Assembly: GCF_003121625.1 (NCBI RefSeq)
Contig: NZ_QDDJ01000014.1
Location: 62,001-126,000 of the forward strand
DNA: 64,000 nt
Direction of reading: 5' to 3'
From: Ornithinimicrobium cavernae
GTDB lineage: Bacteria > Actinomycetota > Actinomycetes > Actinomycetales > Dermatophilaceae
Numbering within the stretch: position 1 is the stretch's first letter; each line of letters begins with the position of its first letter. Position numbers and translations under genes: made by a program. Below the pieces are notes generated by a model. It saw nothing but the letters and a program-made list of their open reading frames with translations, was not told where the DNA came from and searched no databases. Below are positions 43,943 through 55,093 of the stretch, piece by piece.

Positions 43943-44742
43943 GCCTGCTCCCCCCTGGTCGTGGCGGACCGGCTCGGGGCCGGGAGGTCAGCGTCCTCGG
44001 TCTCCGGGGTGTCACCGGCCGGGTCGATGCCGCGGTAGGGCACCGGGTGCTCCTGACCGCGGGCGACCAGGACCCGGGGGACCGAGACGGCGGCCGGTGT
44101 GCCGTCGGGCAGCAGGGCCGGGGTGTCCGAGGCGTTGTGCCGGGCGTAGACGCCGGGTGCCGGCTTGCCCGCGACGAAGGAGTTGGACCGGACGCGCTCG
44201 GCCGCCAGCTCGCGCTGGGTGCGGCGCGGCACCAACCGCTCGCGGTGGGCCAGCACCATGGCGCCCATCACGGCGATGACCAGGAGCGAGCCGAGGACCT
44301 CGAAGCTGAAGACCTGCCGGCTGAAGATCTCGCGGGCCAGGGCCGTGACCGTGCCCTCGGTCTGCGCGGCGTCGAGGCCGACCGGCTCGGGGAAGGTGAC
44401 CCGGCCCAGGCCGAAGGCCGCCACTCCCAGGAAGAGCAGCGCCAGGAGCCAGCCCCAGATGCGCTGCCCGCCGATCGTCTCGACCGACGAGGTGGTCGAC
44501 TCCACGCCCACCGTCATGATGACGAAGAGGAAGAGCATCATCACCGCACCGGAGTAGACGAAGATCTGGATGATCCCGACGAACTCGGCGTACTGGGCGA
44601 TGTAGAAGATGCCCAGCCCGACCATGACGAGTGCCATGGCCATGGCGGCGTGCACCGCCTTGCGTGCGAACAGGAGCCCGAGGGAACCCAGGACGCAGGT
44701 GGGGCCGAGCACCCAGAAGAGCAGGGCCTCACCACCGCTCAC
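43939..44742 (-). CDS. nuoJ: Complex I membrane subunit NuoJ
   Basis: A 267-residue subunit: five helices in the first 170 residues, including [20 protein letters not shown] (pi-bulge helix 3), then a soluble extension of about 95 residues ([20 protein letters not shown] onward) that is common in actinobacterial NuoJ and ends in a Pro/Glu/Asp/Thr-rich stretch. GTG 44742 overlaps the nuoI stop (GTGA). Confidence 0.94.
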   Translation of the reverse strand: MSGGEALLFWVLGPTCVLGSLGLLFARKAVHAAMAMALVMVGLGIFYIAQYAEFVGIIQIFVYSGAVMMLFLFVIMTVGVESTTSSVETIGGQRIWGWLLALLFLGVAAFGLGRVTFPEPVGLDAAQTEGTVTALAREIFSRQVFSFEVLGSLLVIAVMGAMVLAHRERLVPRRTQRELAAERVRSNSFVAGKPAPGVYARHNASDTPALLPDGTPAAVSVPRVLVARGQEHPVPYRGIDPAGDTPETEDADLPAPSRSATTRGEQA

Positions 44743-45509
44743 CGGGACACCTCCTCGTGGTCGTGGCCCGCGGTGCCGGTGGCCCCGTCGGCCTCCGCGG
44801 CCCGCTGGGCCGCCTTGTCGCGGGAGAAGACGTAGTCGCGCTGGGCCCGGGTCGGAGCCGTGACCGTGCCGCGGTAGTAGTCGCGCTCGCTCGTGCCGTC
44901 CGCCATCGGGAAGGGCGGCGGCAGCTGCCCCTCGCGCAGCGGGGCGAGCAGCTGGTGCTTCTCGTAGATCAACGGCGCCCGCTCGCTGTCGGCCAGCTCG
45001 TACTCGTTGGTCATCGTCAGCGCCCGGGTGGGGCAGGCCTCGATGCACAGGCCGCAGAAGATGCAGCGCAGGTAGTTGATCTGGTAGACGCGGCCGTAGC
45101 GCTCACCGGGCGAGAACCGTGCCTCCTCGGTGTTGTCCGCGCCCTCGACGTAGATCGCGTCCGCCGGGCACGCCCAGGCGCACAGCTCGCAGCCCACGCA
45201 CTTCTCCAGCCCGTCCGGGTGCCGGTTGAGCTGGTGACGGCCGTGGAAACGCGCGGCCGTGGGGCGGGGCTTCTCGGGGTACTCCTCGGTGTAGACCTTG
45301 CGAAACATCGTGCCGAAGGAGACGCCGAAGCCGGCGACGGGCGCGAACAGCTCCTCCAGGAAGCCGGGCTTCTCGCGGGACCCGTCCGGCCGGGTGACCA
45401 GGGCGGGAGCCTGGTCCCGCTCCGGGACCCTGGCGACCTCCTGGCCGGGCTCGGTGGGTGACTCGGCGGCGCCGTTGTCGGCGTGCTTGGGCGGCTTGCG
45501 CTCAGCCAC
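44739..45509 (-). CDS. nuoI: Complex I ferredoxin-like subunit NuoI
   Basis: A 256-residue peripheral subunit with clusters N6a/N6b ligated by [20 protein letters not shown] and [21 protein letters not shown] variable N-terminus of about 55 residues ([20 protein letters not shown]) and a C-terminal extension of about 70 residues flank the core. GTG 45509 overlaps the end of nuoH by 8 nt. It shares only the core motifs with NuoI2, so the two copies diverged long ago. Confidence 0.95.
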   Translation of the reverse strand: MAERKPPKHADNGAAESPTEPGQEVARVPERDQAPALVTRPDGSREKPGFLEELFAPVAGFGVSFGTMFRKVYTEEYPEKPRPTAARFHGRHQLNRHPDGLEKCVGCELCAWACPADAIYVEGADNTEEARFSPGERYGRVYQINYLRCIFCGLCIEACPTRALTMTNEYELADSERAPLIYEKHQLLAPLREGQLPPPFPMADGTSERDYYRGTVTAPTRAQRDYVFSRDKAAQRAAEADGATGTAGHDHEEVSR

Positions 45510-47022
45510 GGGTGTCCTCCCCGTCGGTGTCGGGTTCTGCGGGCGCAGAGGGGTCGTCGCTCTCTGCGGGAGCTGAGGTGTCGTCGTGGTCGGCCACGAT
45601 CGTGCTCGTCCGGGTGCCGGTCGTCGCCGGGTCGAGCCCGTCGCCGGTGTGGCCGGCGACCGGCTGGGCGGCGGCCACCGCCGGGCGTCGGGTGGTCGGC
45701 TCGACGAGCGTCTGCCCCGGCAGCGGGGGCACGGGGAAGCCGCCGGCGAAGGGGTCGACCTCGACCGGGGGGCGCCGGTCCTCGAGGGTCTGCGCCTCCT
45801 TCTTCTCCAGCCGCGACATGAGCAGCATGATGCCGCCGACCACCCCGATGATGACCAGGGCCGTGGTGATGATGACGGGCAGGCGGCCCTCGCCGAAGTA
45901 GCCCACACCCGGGTCGGCGGCGCGCATCAGGATCACCGCGACGACCCAGACGAGGGACAGCGGGATGAGGACCTTCCAGCCGAACTTCATGAACTGGTCG
46001 TAGCGGACTCGGGGCAGGGAGCCACGGAGCCAGACGTAGAAGAAGATGAAGCACCACATCTTGCCGGTGAACCACAGCAGGCCCCACCAGCCCTCGCTGA
46101 ACATCCCGTCGTTGATGGCGCCGATGGGCCAGGGAGCGTGGTAGCCACCGAGGAAGAGGGTCGTGGCGAGGGCGGAGACGGTGAACATGTTGATGTACTC
46201 ACCGAGGAAGAACATGCCGAACTTCATCGAGGAGTACTCGGTGTGGAAACCGCCACCGAGCTCACCCTCGCCCTCGGCGAGGTCGAAGGGCAGCCGGTTG
46301 GTCTCGCCGACCATCGTGATGACGTAGACCACGAACGAGAAGAACAGCGGGAAGGCGAACCACCAGCGGTCCTGAGCGGCCACGATCTCACTGGTGGACA
46401 TCGAGCCGGCGTAGAGGAAGACCGCGACCAGGGACAGCCCCATCGCGATCTCGTAGGAGACCACCTGGGCCGTCGAGCGCAGACCACCCAGCAGGGGGTA
46501 GGTCGAGCCCGACGACCAACCGGCCAGCACGAAGCCGTAGGCGCCGACACCGGCCACCGCCAGCACCAGCAGCGTGGCGACGGGGGTGTCCGTCAGCTGC
46601 AGCGGCGTGGTGTGCCCGAACACCGACACCTCACCGCCCATCGGGATGATGCCGAAGGAGACGAAGGCCAGGGCGCCCACCAGGAACGGGGCGAGGATGA
46701 ACATCACCTTGTCCGCGTTCTTGGGGGTGACGTCCTCCTTCATCATCAGCTTCAGCCCGTCGGCCAGGGTCTGGAGCAGCCCGAAGGGACCGAACCGGTT
46801 GGGTCCCGGTCGTTGCTGCATGCGTCCGATGACGCGTCGCTCGAACCAGATGACGATGAGCACCGAGACGAGCAGGTAGACGAAGATGCCGACGGCCTTG
46901 ATCGCCGACAGCCACCACGGCGTGTCACTGAAGTCGGCACGCGGCCCGTCCGCCATCGGGACGGCCGCCAGCATCGACGGGGCGTGGACAGCGAGCTCGC
47001 TGACCGAGCTGAGCGCACTCAT
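45502..47022 (-). CDS. nuoH: Complex I membrane subunit NuoH with long C-terminal tail
   Basis: A 506-residue subunit. The eight-helix core (about residues 40-415) has [60 protein letters not shown] and [20 protein letters not shown] with the conserved acidic loop. After the last helix a soluble tail of about 95 residues rich in Pro, Thr, Asp and Glu continues to the stop; such tails occur in other actinobacterial NuoH. ATG 47022 overlaps the nuoG stop (ATGA). Confidence 0.95.
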   Translation of the reverse strand: MSALSSVSELAVHAPSMLAAVPMADGPRADFSDTPWWLSAIKAVGIFVYLLVSVLIVIWFERRVIGRMQQRPGPNRFGPFGLLQTLADGLKLMMKEDVTPKNADKVMFILAPFLVGALAFVSFGIIPMGGEVSVFGHTTPLQLTDTPVATLLVLAVAGVGAYGFVLAGWSSGSTYPLLGGLRSTAQVVSYEIAMGLSLVAVFLYAGSMSTSEIVAAQDRWWFAFPLFFSFVVYVITMVGETNRLPFDLAEGEGELGGGFHTEYSSMKFGMFFLGEYINMFTVSALATTLFLGGYHAPWPIGAINDGMFSEGWWGLLWFTGKMWCFIFFYVWLRGSLPRVRYDQFMKFGWKVLIPLSLVWVVAVILMRAADPGVGYFGEGRLPVIITTALVIIGVVGGIMLLMSRLEKKEAQTLEDRRPPVEVDPFAGGFPVPPLPGQTLVEPTTRRPAVAAAQPVAGHTGDGLDPATTGTRTSTIVADHDDTSAPAESDDPSAPAEPDTDGEDTRG

Positions 47023-49565
47023 GCCAGGCCTCCTGTGACGGTGTGGCTCTCGGATGCCGCGGACCCGGCGTCACCGAGCCCGATCCGGACGAGGTCGCCG
47101 GACTCAGCGCCGAGGGTGGCACGGACGGCGGACCCGGGAGAGTTGGTGGGGAGCCAGACCACATGGTCGGGCATGACGGTGAGCTCCACCGGCAGCGTGA
47201 TCGTGCCCCGGTCCGTGCTGACCGCAAGAGGCCCGCCGTCGGCCACCCCGGCCGCCTCGGCGGTGGCCGCGGAGATCCGCGCCACCGGGCGCGGTGCGGT
47301 CCCCGCCAGGAACGGCTCGCCGTCCTGCAGCGACCCGTTGTCCAGCAGGTGGTGCCACGTGGACAGCACGGCCTCGCCGTGACCCGGCCGCGCCGGCTCC
47401 GCCGCGGGAACGCGCCGCAGGCTGCTGGTCCCGTCCCAGGAACCGAGCTCGGTCATCTCGCGGCGGAGCGCCGTGATGTCCCGGGCGCCGAGCTGGACGC
47501 CCATCTCGGCGGCCACCAGGTCCAGGACACCGTGATCGCTCAGGGCGCTGGACTCCAGGGCCTTGTCGAAGGTCCGCAGGCGCCCCTCCCAGTCGGCGAA
47601 CGCGCCCGCCTTCTCCTGCTGCGGGGCTACCGGGAGGATGACGTCGGCGAACTCGTGGACGACCGACTCACGGAACTCCAGCGAGACCACGAACGTGCCG
47701 GCCAGGGCGGCCCGCGCCAGGGCCGGGTCGGCCAGGTCGTCGGGGTCCACGCCACCGACGACGAGCGCGGACAGGGCACCGTCGGCGGCAGCCGCCAGGA
47801 TCGTGTCGGTGTCCCGACCGGGCTCGGCGGGCAGGCCGGCTCCCCAGGCGCGGGCGACCGCGTCACGGGCTGAGTCGTCGGCCACCGGCCGGCCACCGGG
47901 CAGGAGGTTGGGCAGGGCACCGACCTCGACGGCGCCACGCTCACCGGCGCGGCGGGGCACCCAGGCCAACCGGGCACCCGTGGCCTCGGCCAGGGCCGCG
48001 GCACCGGACAGCCCACCGGGCACGAGCGCGAGACGCTCGCCGACCAGGATGACCGAGTCGGCGGTCAGCCCGGCCGCCGCCGCGACGACCGGGTCGGTGC
48101 CGTCGCCCGCGGCGCCGGACCGGTCCGCGGCCAGGGCCTGCAGGATCTCGGTCTCGGTGCCCGGGGCGGCGGGGATGAGGGTGCCGCCCACCTTGGTGAG
48201 CCCGCGGGTCGCGAACGGCGCCACCGCATAGACCGATGTCTTGTTCTTCAGGAAGCCCTTGCGCAGCCGCAGGAACAGGATGGGGCTCTCGTCCTCGGGC
48301 TCCAGTCCGACCAGGAGCACCGAGGAGGCGGCCTCGATGTCGGCGTAGGTCACGGACGTGTTCCGCACGACGTGGGACCCCAGGAAGTCGGCCTCCTCAG
48401 CCGAGTGGGGCCGGGCGCGGAAGTCGATGTCGTTGGTGCCGAGGACCGTGCGGGCGAACTTGCTGTAGGCGTATCCGTCCTCCACGGAGCTGCGGCCGCC
48501 CACGAGCACGCCGACACCACCGTCGGCCCGGGCCGCCGCCAGACCACGGGCCGCGGCGGCCAGCGCCTCGTCCCAGGTGGCGACGTGGTACTGCCCGTCG
48601 GCGCCGCGGACCACGGGGTCGCGCAGCCGGTCCGGCTGGGTGGCGTAGGTGAAGGCCCACCGGCCCTTGTCGCAGTTCCACTCCTCGTTGACCGCCGTGT
48701 CCTCCAGCGCCATGCGGCGCAGGACGGTGCCACGGCGGTGGTCGGTGCGGATGGAGCAGCCGGAGGCGCAGTGCTCGCACACGCTCGTGGTGGACACCAG
48801 GTCGAACGGACGGGAGCGGAACCGGTAGGCCGCGCCGGTCAGGGCCCCGACCGGGCAGATCTGGACGGTGTTCCCCGAGAAGTAGGACTCGAACGGCTTC
48901 TCCTCGTAGATGCCGACCTGCTGCAGCGCGCCACGCTCGATCAGGGCGATGAACGGGTCACCGGCGATCTGGTCGGAGAACCGGGTGCAGCGGGCACACA
49001 GGACACAGCGCTCGCGGTCGAGCAGCACCTGCGAGGAGATGTTGATCGGCTTGGGGTAGGTCCGCTTGATGTCCTCGAAGCGCGAGGTCGGCCGCCCGTT
49101 GGACATGGCCTGGTTCTGCAGGGGGCACTCGCCACCCTTGTCGCAGACGGGGCAGTCCAGCGGGTGGTTGATCAGCAGGAACTCCATCTGACCGTGCTGC
49201 GCCTTGTCGGCCACGGGCGATGTGTGCTGGGTCTTGACCTGCATGCCCGGGGAGACGGCGAGGGTGCAGGAGGCCTGCGGCTTGGGCATCGGCCGGACGT
49301 TGCCCTCGCGGTCCGGGGTGGCGACCTCCACCATGCACTGGCGGCAGGCTCCCACGGGGTCGAGCAGCGGGTGGTCGCAGAACCGTGGGATCTGCACGCC
49401 GATCTGCTCGGCGGCGCGGATCACCAGGGTGCCCTCGGGGACGCTGACATCGACACCGTCGATGGTCAGGGACACCATGGGCACGTCCGGCTGGGCCGGG
49501 ACCTCGGCGTTGCCCCCGTCGGTAACGGCGTTGCCCCCGGCTGCGGGTGAGGTGTTGACGGTCAT
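47019..49565 (-). CDS. nuoG: Complex I catalytic-arm subunit NuoG
   Basis: An 848-residue Fe-S subunit. The N-terminal ferredoxin domain has the [2Fe-2S] set [20 protein letters not shown] and a downstream [10 protein letters not shown] cysteine; the HxxxCxxC-type site is [20 protein letters not shown]; a second set is [19 protein letters not shown] and [20 protein letters not shown] further C-x2-C-x3-C ([20 protein letters not shown]) marks the extra cluster (N7) that not all NuoG have. The rest is a molybdopterin-oxidoreductase-like domain without cofactor residues. ATG 49565 overlaps the nuoF stop. Confidence 0.96.
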   Translation of the reverse strand: MTVNTSPAAGGNAVTDGGNAEVPAQPDVPMVSLTIDGVDVSVPEGTLVIRAAEQIGVQIPRFCDHPLLDPVGACRQCMVEVATPDREGNVRPMPKPQASCTLAVSPGMQVKTQHTSPVADKAQHGQMEFLLINHPLDCPVCDKGGECPLQNQAMSNGRPTSRFEDIKRTYPKPINISSQVLLDRERCVLCARCTRFSDQIAGDPFIALIERGALQQVGIYEEKPFESYFSGNTVQICPVGALTGAAYRFRSRPFDLVSTTSVCEHCASGCSIRTDHRRGTVLRRMALEDTAVNEEWNCDKGRWAFTYATQPDRLRDPVVRGADGQYHVATWDEALAAAARGLAAARADGGVGVLVGGRSSVEDGYAYSKFARTVLGTNDIDFRARPHSAEEADFLGSHVVRNTSVTYADIEAASSVLLVGLEPEDESPILFLRLRKGFLKNKTSVYAVAPFATRGLTKVGGTLIPAAPGTETEILQALAADRSGAAGDGTDPVVAAAAGLTADSVILVGERLALVPGGLSGAAALAEATGARLAWVPRRAGERGAVEVGALPNLLPGGRPVADDSARDAVARAWGAGLPAEPGRDTDTILAAAADGALSALVVGGVDPDDLADPALARAALAGTFVVSLEFRESVVHEFADVILPVAPQQEKAGAFADWEGRLRTFDKALESSALSDHGVLDLVAAEMGVQLGARDITALRREMTELGSWDGTSSLRRVPAAEPARPGHGEAVLSTWHHLLDNGSLQDGEPFLAGTAPRPVARISAATAEAAGVADGGPLAVSTDRGTITLPVELTVMPDHVVWLPTNSPGSAVRATLGAESGDLVRIGLGDAGSAASESHTVTGGLA

Positions 49566-50875
49566 GCTGGCTGGCTCTCCTTCGCGAACAGCGTCGAGCG
49601 CTCCGGCGGGAACAGCTCGGCCGCCGGGGTGTGCATCCCGGCCTCGAACTCCTCGCGGAAGTACTGCACTGCGGAGGTGATCGGGCTGGTCGCACCGTCA
49701 CCGAGGGCACAGAACGCGCGGCCCAGGATGTTGTCACAGATGTCGACGAGCTTGTCGATGTCGTCCTGGCTGCCCCGACCGGCCTCCAGCCGGTGCATGA
49801 TCTGCTTCAGCCAGAAGGTGCCCTCGCGGCAGGGCGTGCACTTGCCGCAGGACTCGTGGGCATAGAAGTCGGTCCAGCGGGAGACCGCCCGGACGACCGA
49901 GGTGGTCTCGTCGAAGATCTGCAGGGCACGGGTGCCCAGCATGGAGCCCTCGGCGGCCACCGACTCGAAGTCCAGGGGCACGTCCAGGTGGGCGTCGGTG
50001 AAGATCGGGGTGGAGGAGCCTCCCGGCGTCCAGAACTTCAGCTTGTGCCCGCTGCGGATGCCACCGGCCATGTCCAGCAGCTCGCGCAGGGTGATGCCCA
50101 GCGGTGCCTCGTACTGGCCCGGCCGGGTGACGTGGCCGGAGAGGCTGAAGATGCCGAAGCCCTGGGACTTCTCGGTGCCCATGCCCGCGAACCAGTCGGC
50201 ACCGTGTGCCGCGATCGGCGCGATCGAGGCGATCGACTCGACGTTGTTGACCACGGTCGGGCGGGCGTACAGACCGGCGACCGCCGGGAACGGCGGCTTG
50301 AGGCGGGGCTGACCGCGGCGGCCCTCCAGCGAGTCCAGCAGCGCGGTCTCCTCGCCACAGATGTAGGCGCCGGCACCGGAGTGCAGGGTGATGTCGAGGT
50401 CGAACCCGGTGCCCAGGATGTCCTTGCCGAGGTACCCCGCGGCATACGCCTCCTGGATCGCCCGCTGGACCCGTCGGTGGACGTGCGCGACCTCGCCGCG
50501 CAGGTAGATGAACGCGTGGTTGCAGCCGATCGCGAAGGAGGTGATGATCATCCCCTCGATCAGGAACTGCGGAGCGGCCATCAGCAGCGGGATGTCCTTG
50601 CACGTGCCCGGCTCGGCCTCGTCGGCGTTGACGACCAGGTAGCGCGGACCACCGTCCGGCGGGGGTAGGAAGCTCCACTTCAGGCCGGTGGGGAACCCGG
50701 CCCCACCGCGGCCGCGCAGTCCGGAGTCCTTGGCCATCTGGACCAGGTCGGCCTGGTCGGTCTGCAGGGCCGTGCGTAGCCCCTGGTAGCCGCCGTTGTC
50801 CTCGTAGGTCTGCAGGGTCCAGCTCGTGGGGTGATCCCAGAACTTGGTCAGGATCGGGGTCAGCTGCGTGCTCAC
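49562..50875 (-). CDS. nuoF: Complex I NADH/FMN-binding subunit NuoF
   Basis: A 437-residue flavoprotein that takes hydride from NADH. NADH/FMN motifs: [59 protein letters not shown] with [15 protein letters not shown]; the N3 [4Fe-4S] cluster is at [16 protein letters not shown] with the fourth cysteine in [17 protein letters not shown] 50875 overlaps the nuoE stop (GTGA). This is the only NuoF gene in the window; the second cluster has none. Confidence 0.96.
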   Translation of the reverse strand: MSTQLTPILTKFWDHPTSWTLQTYEDNGGYQGLRTALQTDQADLVQMAKDSGLRGRGGAGFPTGLKWSFLPPPDGGPRYLVVNADEAEPGTCKDIPLLMAAPQFLIEGMIITSFAIGCNHAFIYLRGEVAHVHRRVQRAIQEAYAAGYLGKDILGTGFDLDITLHSGAGAYICGEETALLDSLEGRRGQPRLKPPFPAVAGLYARPTVVNNVESIASIAPIAAHGADWFAGMGTEKSQGFGIFSLSGHVTRPGQYEAPLGITLRELLDMAGGIRSGHKLKFWTPGGSSTPIFTDAHLDVPLDFESVAAEGSMLGTRALQIFDETTSVVRAVSRWTDFYAHESCGKCTPCREGTFWLKQIMHRLEAGRGSQDDIDKLVDICDNILGRAFCALGDGATSPITSAVQYFREEFEAGMHTPAAELFPPERSTLFAKESQPA

Positions 50876-51636
50876 GCGTCCTTCTCCTCGTCCGTCGCGG
50901 TGTCCTTCGTCGAGCCCTCGGGAGACGGCGCGGTCCAGCCGCGCTCGCGGGCGATCCGCAGCCCCTCCAGCGAGGCCGGTCCGGCGCCCACGCCCTCGTC
51001 GGCGAGACCGTCCTCGAAGCCGGCGAGCATCCGGGACACCTGCTTGAAGGTGCAGACCCGGGACGCGCCGCGCGTGGGGGCGACCGGAGCGCCCGAGCGC
51101 AGGTCGTCGACCAGCTTCTTGGTGCTCTCCGGGGTCTGGTTGTCGAAGAACTCCCAGTTGGCCATCACCACGGGCGCGAAGTCGCACGCCGCGTTGCACT
51201 CGACCCGCTCGAGGGTGATCTTGCCGTCGGGGGTCGTCTCGTCGTGCCCGATCCCCAGGTGCTCACTGACCTCGTCGAAGATCTGGTCTCCGCCCAGGAC
51301 GGCGCACAGCGTGTTGGTGCAGACACCGACGGTGTACTCGCCGTTGGGGTGGCGCTTGTACTGCGTGTAGAAGGTCGCCACACCCGACACCTCCGCCCGC
51401 GTCAGGTCCAGCAGCTCGGCGCACAGGTCGACACCCCGGCCGGTGACATAACCGTCCACGGACTGGACCAGGTGCAGCAACGGCAGGAGCGCCGAGCGCT
51501 TCTGCGGATAGCGGGCGATGATCTGCGCCGCGTCGGCGCGCAGACCAGCAAGGACGTCCTCGGCATACGGCTCCTCGCTCGCCTGGAGCGGGGTGTAGCG
51601 GTGCAGCGGGTCGTCGGTGTGGGCGTCGGTGCTCAT
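50872..51636 (-). CDS. nuoE: Complex I [2Fe-2S] subunit NuoE
   Basis: A 254-residue thioredoxin-like subunit with cluster N1a ligands in [20 protein letters not shown] and [21 protein letters not shown] helical N-terminal part ([20 protein letters not shown]) is typical; the C-terminal extension of about 70 residues is seen in other actinobacteria. ATG 51636 overlaps the nuoD stop. Confidence 0.95.
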   Translation of the reverse strand: MSTDAHTDDPLHRYTPLQASEEPYAEDVLAGLRADAAQIIARYPQKRSALLPLLHLVQSVDGYVTGRGVDLCAELLDLTRAEVSGVATFYTQYKRHPNGEYTVGVCTNTLCAVLGGDQIFDEVSEHLGIGHDETTPDGKITLERVECNAACDFAPVVMANWEFFDNQTPESTKKLVDDLRSGAPVAPTRGASRVCTFKQVSRMLAGFEDGLADEGVGAGPASLEGLRIARERGWTAPSPEGSTKDTATDEEKDA

Positions 51637-52976
51637 CGGTCCACGCCTCCCATCACGGGGTCGATCGAGGCGACCGCGACGATGACGTCGGCCACCAGGC
51701 CGCCCTCCGCCATCACGGACGCCGCCTGCAGGTTGTGGAACGAGGGGTCCCGGAAGTGCGCCCGGAACGGTCGCGTGCCGCCGTCGGAGACCGCGTGCAC
51801 GCCGAGCTCGCCCTTGGGCGACTCGATCCCCACGTAGGCCTGGCCCGGCGGCACCCGGAAGCCCTCGGTGACCAGCTTGAAGTGGTGGATGAGCGACTCC
51901 ATCGACTCACCCATGATCGCCCGGATGTGCTCCAGGCTGTTGCCCTGCCCGTCGGCGCCGACGGACAGCTGGGCGGGCCAGGCGATCTTCTTGTCGGCCA
52001 CCATGACCGGCTGCCCCTCGCTCTCGCGGAGGCGGGCGATGGCCTGCTCGGCGATCTTGAGCGACTCCCACATCTCCTCGATGCGGATGCAGGCACGGCC
52101 GTAGGCGTCGGCGCTGTCCCGGGTGACGACGTTGAACTCGTAGGTCTCGTAGCCGCAGTAGGGGTCGGTCTTGCGCAGGTCCATCGGCAGCCCGGTGGAG
52201 CGCAGGATCGGCCCGGTGATGCCCAGCGCCATGCAGCCGGTCAGGTCCAGGTGGCCGACGTCGACCGTGCGCCCCTTGAAGACGGGGTTCTCCAGCAGCA
52301 GGTTCTCCAGGTCGCGGATGCCGCGACGCAGGTCGGGCAGCTCGGCCTCGAGGGCGTCCAGGGCCTCCGCCGGCACGTCCTGGGCGACGCCGCCGGGGCG
52401 GATGTAGGCGTGGTTCATCCGCAGGCCGGTGACCGCCTCGAAGAACCGCAGGATGCGCTCGCGCTCACGGAAGCCGATCGTCATGACCGTCGTGGCACCG
52501 AGCTCCATGCCGCCGGTGCCCATGCAGATCAGGTGCGAGCCGATCCGGTTGAGCTCCATCATGAGCACGCGGATGTCGTTGGCGCGCTGAGGGATCTGGT
52601 CGGTGATGCCCAGCAGCTTCTCGACGGCCAGGCAGTAGGCCGCCTCGTTGAAGATCGGGGTCAGGTAGTCCATCCGGGTGCAGAACGTGGTGCCCTGCGT
52701 CCAGTTGCGGTACTCCATGTTCTTCTCGATGCCCGTGTGCAGGTAGCCGATGCCGGCGCGGGCCTCGCGGACCGTCTCACCGTCCAGCTCCAGCACGAGG
52801 CGGAGCACGCCGTGGGTCGAGGGGTGCTGCGGCCCCATGTTGACCACGATCCGCTCCTCGCCGAGCGTCGCCGCGTCGGCCGCGATCTGGTCCCAGTCAC
52901 CGCCGCTGGCGGTGAACACGGGGGCGCCGAGGTCCTCACCGTCGGCGTAGAGGTCCTGGTGGGTGCGGGTCGACAT
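51633..52976 (-). CDS. nuoD: Complex I 49-kDa-type subunit NuoD
   Basis: A 447-residue subunit that, with NuoB, forms the menaquinone site. Family motifs: [60 protein letters not shown], and the C-terminal [20 protein letters not shown] with [12 protein letters not shown]. It is the only NuoD in the window, so if the second Nuo complex needs a NuoD it would have to borrow this one. Start ATG 52976 shares a base with the nuoC stop. Confidence 0.96.
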   Translation of the reverse strand: MSTRTHQDLYADGEDLGAPVFTASGGDWDQIAADAATLGEERIVVNMGPQHPSTHGVLRLVLELDGETVREARAGIGYLHTGIEKNMEYRNWTQGTTFCTRMDYLTPIFNEAAYCLAVEKLLGITDQIPQRANDIRVLMMELNRIGSHLICMGTGGMELGATTVMTIGFRERERILRFFEAVTGLRMNHAYIRPGGVAQDVPAEALDALEAELPDLRRGIRDLENLLLENPVFKGRTVDVGHLDLTGCMALGITGPILRSTGLPMDLRKTDPYCGYETYEFNVVTRDSADAYGRACIRIEEMWESLKIAEQAIARLRESEGQPVMVADKKIAWPAQLSVGADGQGNSLEHIRAIMGESMESLIHHFKLVTEGFRVPPGQAYVGIESPKGELGVHAVSDGGTRPFRAHFRDPSFHNLQAASVMAEGGLVADVIVAVASIDPVMGGVDR

Positions 52977-53701
52977 CAGCTGTAGCTCCTGCGCGTGTCC
53001 GGCGCCGGGATGGTGGCGCCCTTGTACTCGACCGGAATGCCGCCCAGCGGGTAGTCCTTGCGCTGCGGGTGCCCCGGCCAGTCGTCCGGCATGAGGATGC
53101 GGGTGAGTGCCGGGTGACCATCGAAGACGATGCCGAACATGTCCCACGTCTCCCGCTCGTGCCAGTCGTTGGCGGGGTAGATGGGCACGATCGAGGGCAC
53201 GTGCGGGTCCTCATCGCTGCAGGACACCTCGACCCGGACCCGCCGGCCACCGTTGGTGATCGACAGGAAGTTGAACACCGCGTGCAGCTCGGCGCCGGTC
53301 AGCTGCGGGTAGTGCACGCCGTTGACGCCGAGGCAGAGCTCGAACCGCAGGTCGGGCTCGTCGCGGAGCGCGGACACGATCGTCAGCAGGTGCTCACGCT
53401 CCACGTGGAGCGTCATCTCCCCACGGTCGATGACCACGGTGACGCCCTCGGTGTAGGCCGGGCCGGTCGCTCGCTCCAGAGCGTCCGCGACCTCGTCGAA
53501 GTAGCCGCCGTAGGGGCGGTCGGCGGCGCCCGGGAACAGGATGTCCCGCTGCAGGCCGCCGTAGCCGGAGGTGTCGCCGCCGCTGCTGGGGCCGAACATC
53601 CCGACCCTGCGGCCCACGACGACGGGCTCGCCGGCGGCCCGTGCGACGTCCTCGCTCTGCTCGGCCGGCAGGTCGTCGGTCGGGTGGGTGGGGTGCGTCA
53701 T
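52976..53701 (-). CDS. nuoC: Complex I 30-kDa-type subunit NuoC
   Basis: A 241-residue subunit. The signature is [20 protein letters not shown], followed by [20 protein letters not shown] and the conserved C-terminus. The N-terminal region is longer than in NuoC2 (172 residues) and includes a Gly-rich stretch ([19 protein letters not shown]) found in other actinobacterial NuoC. ATG 53701 overlaps the nuoB stop (ATGA). Confidence 0.95.
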   Translation of the reverse strand: MTHPTHPTDDLPAEQSEDVARAAGEPVVVGRRVGMFGPSSGGDTSGYGGLQRDILFPGAADRPYGGYFDEVADALERATGPAYTEGVTVVIDRGEMTLHVEREHLLTIVSALRDEPDLRFELCLGVNGVHYPQLTGAELHAVFNFLSITNGGRRVRVEVSCSDEDPHVPSIVPIYPANDWHERETWDMFGIVFDGHPALTRILMPDDWPGHPQRKDYPLGGIPVEYKGATIPAPDTRRSYS

Positions 53702-54252
53702 GCCAGCAGCCCCTTCATCTCGTGCGTCGGCGTCGCGGCCAGCGCGGCGGCCTCGGCCCTGCGCGCCGCCTCGACCCGGTCGACACCGAACTTGGTGTCC
53801 CGGATCGAGTCGTGCAGGGACAGCAGCGCGTTGAGCAGCATCTGCGGGCGCGGCGGGCAGCCGGGCAGGTAGATGTCGACGGGCACGATGTGGTCCACAC
53901 CCTGCACGATCGCGTAGTTGTTGAACATGCCGCCGGAGCTGGCGCAGACACCCATCGACAGGACCCACTTGGGGTTGGGCATCTGGTCGTAGACCTGTCG
54001 CACGACGGGTGCCATCTTCTGGCTCACCCGGCCCGCGACGATCATCAGGTCGGCCTGGCGCGGCGTCGCGGCGAACCGCTCCATGCCGAACCGGGCGATG
54101 TCGTAGTCGGGCGTCCCGACGGCCATCATCTCGATGGCGCAGCAGGCCAGACCGAAGGTCGCCGGCCACACGGAACGGGCCTGCATCTGCCCGACCAGGC
54201 CCTCGACCGTGGTCAGCAGGAAGCCCGAGGGGAGCTTTTCCTCAAGACCCAC
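53698..54252 (-). CDS. nuoB: Complex I subunit NuoB (cluster N2)
   Basis: A 184-residue subunit with all four N2 ligands: the CC pair in [19 protein letters not shown], one in [19 protein letters not shown] and one in [19 protein letters not shown]. The conserved [20 protein letters not shown] follows the first motif. GTG 54252 starts [20 protein letters not shown], the usual actinobacterial N-terminus, 74 bp after nuoA. Confidence 0.96.
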   Translation of the reverse strand: MGLEEKLPSGFLLTTVEGLVGQMQARSVWPATFGLACCAIEMMAVGTPDYDIARFGMERFAATPRQADLMIVAGRVSQKMAPVVRQVYDQMPNPKWVLSMGVCASSGGMFNNYAIVQGVDHIVPVDIYLPGCPPRPQMLLNALLSLHDSIRDTKFGVDRVEAARRAEAAALAATPTHEMKGLLA

Positions 54253-54326
54253 GTCTCACACCGTCCCTTCACAACACTCAGCGGTCCCGCGCACCCGGGC
54301 ACACGGCATACTCCATCGGTCGGTGG

Positions 54327-54692
54327 TCAGTCCCACTCCAGGCCACCCCGGCTCCACTCGTAGACGAACGGCACGGAGACCACGACCAGGAACAGCAGCA
54401 TCGCCAGCAGGGAGAAGAGCCCCACCTGGTCGAACGCCACCGCGAACGGGTAGAGGAAGAGCACCTCGACGTCAAAGATGATGAACAGCATCGCCGTCAG
54501 GTAGAACTTGATCGGCACCCGCTCGCCCTCCGCGGCGCGCGGGGTGGGCATGATGCCGCACTCGTAGGCCTCGGACTTGGCGCGGTTGTAGGTCCTGCGC
54601 CCGACGACGGCACCGGCACCCATCGAGCCACCAGCGAACAGCAGGCCGAGTGCGAAGAAGAACAACAGCGGCAGGTACGGGTGGTAGTCCAT
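54327..54692 (-). CDS. nuoA: Complex I membrane subunit NuoA
   Basis: A 121-residue three-helix subunit. The loop reads KSEAYECGIMPTPRAAEGER with the classical YECG, and helices 2-3 are FYLTAMLFIIFDVEVLFLYP and LFSLLAMLLFLVVVSVPFVY. ATG 54692 (MDYHPYLPLLFFF) has AGGAG 8 nt upstream; an in-frame GTG 9 nt earlier sits on the ribosome site. First gene of the operon. Confidence 0.96.
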   Translation of the reverse strand: MDYHPYLPLLFFFALGLLFAGGSMGAGAVVGRRTYNRAKSEAYECGIMPTPRAAEGERVPIKFYLTAMLFIIFDVEVLFLYPFAVAFDQVGLFSLLAMLLFLVVVSVPFVYEWSRGGLEWD

Positions 54693-54731
54693 CACCCACA
54701 CTCCTTTCGGCGCTGGCTGGTCGGCAGCCCA

Positions 54732-54737
54732 ATCCTA
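54732..54737 (-). promoter_or_regulatory. Possible -10 box for the nuoA-N operon
   Basis: TAGGAT on the minus strand about 40 nt before nuoA ATG, in the 61-bp gap after the reductase remnant. A leader of about 30 nt with AAAGGAG would follow. No good -35. Confidence 0.4.
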
Positions 54738-54753
54738 GGGGTCACAGTGGTCA

Positions 54754-54996
54754 TCATGCCGCAGGGGCCGGCTTCGCGAGTGCCGTGATCAGCCGGTCAT
54801 CGACCCGGCCACGGACGAAGACGGTCCTCTCCCCCGGCAGCGGGTCCGGGCTGTCCACCGCCAGGGTGGCCGCGGTCGTCGAACCGCCGGGACCGGCGCC
54901 GACGACAGTGACGTCGACCGGCTCGTCCGCCGCGACGGGGGGACCACTCGGGGTGGGCTGGGACACCTGGGCTGCCTCGCTTGTGAAGGGATTCAC
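54754..54996 (-). pseudogene. Remnant of geranylgeranyl reductase (MenJ-like)
   Basis: An 80-codon open frame. Residues 1-46 look like the start of an actinobacterial geranylgeranyl reductase: a short variable head, then the FAD-binding VDVTVVGAGPGGSTTAATLA, matching the usual DVxVVGAGPGGSTTA-x-x-LA. The protein should then run about 350 more residues through the conserved EKTxFPRxKVCGDGLTP region; here it changes at once to an unrelated or terminal stretch (VDSPDPLPGERTVFVRG) and stops. Family members commonly lie exactly between menG and nuoA, as here. I read this as an internal deletion that removed most of the gene. It could instead be a small functional ORF that only resembles the motif. 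Confidence 0.55.
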
Positions 54997-55093
54997 GAAC
55001 TCCGCGCCAGTCTAGGACGACGTTTCGGGAGTGCGGAGTTAGGTGACCCTCACCTCGTGTGCAGCCGCCCCGTCACGGACACTGGACGCCGAC

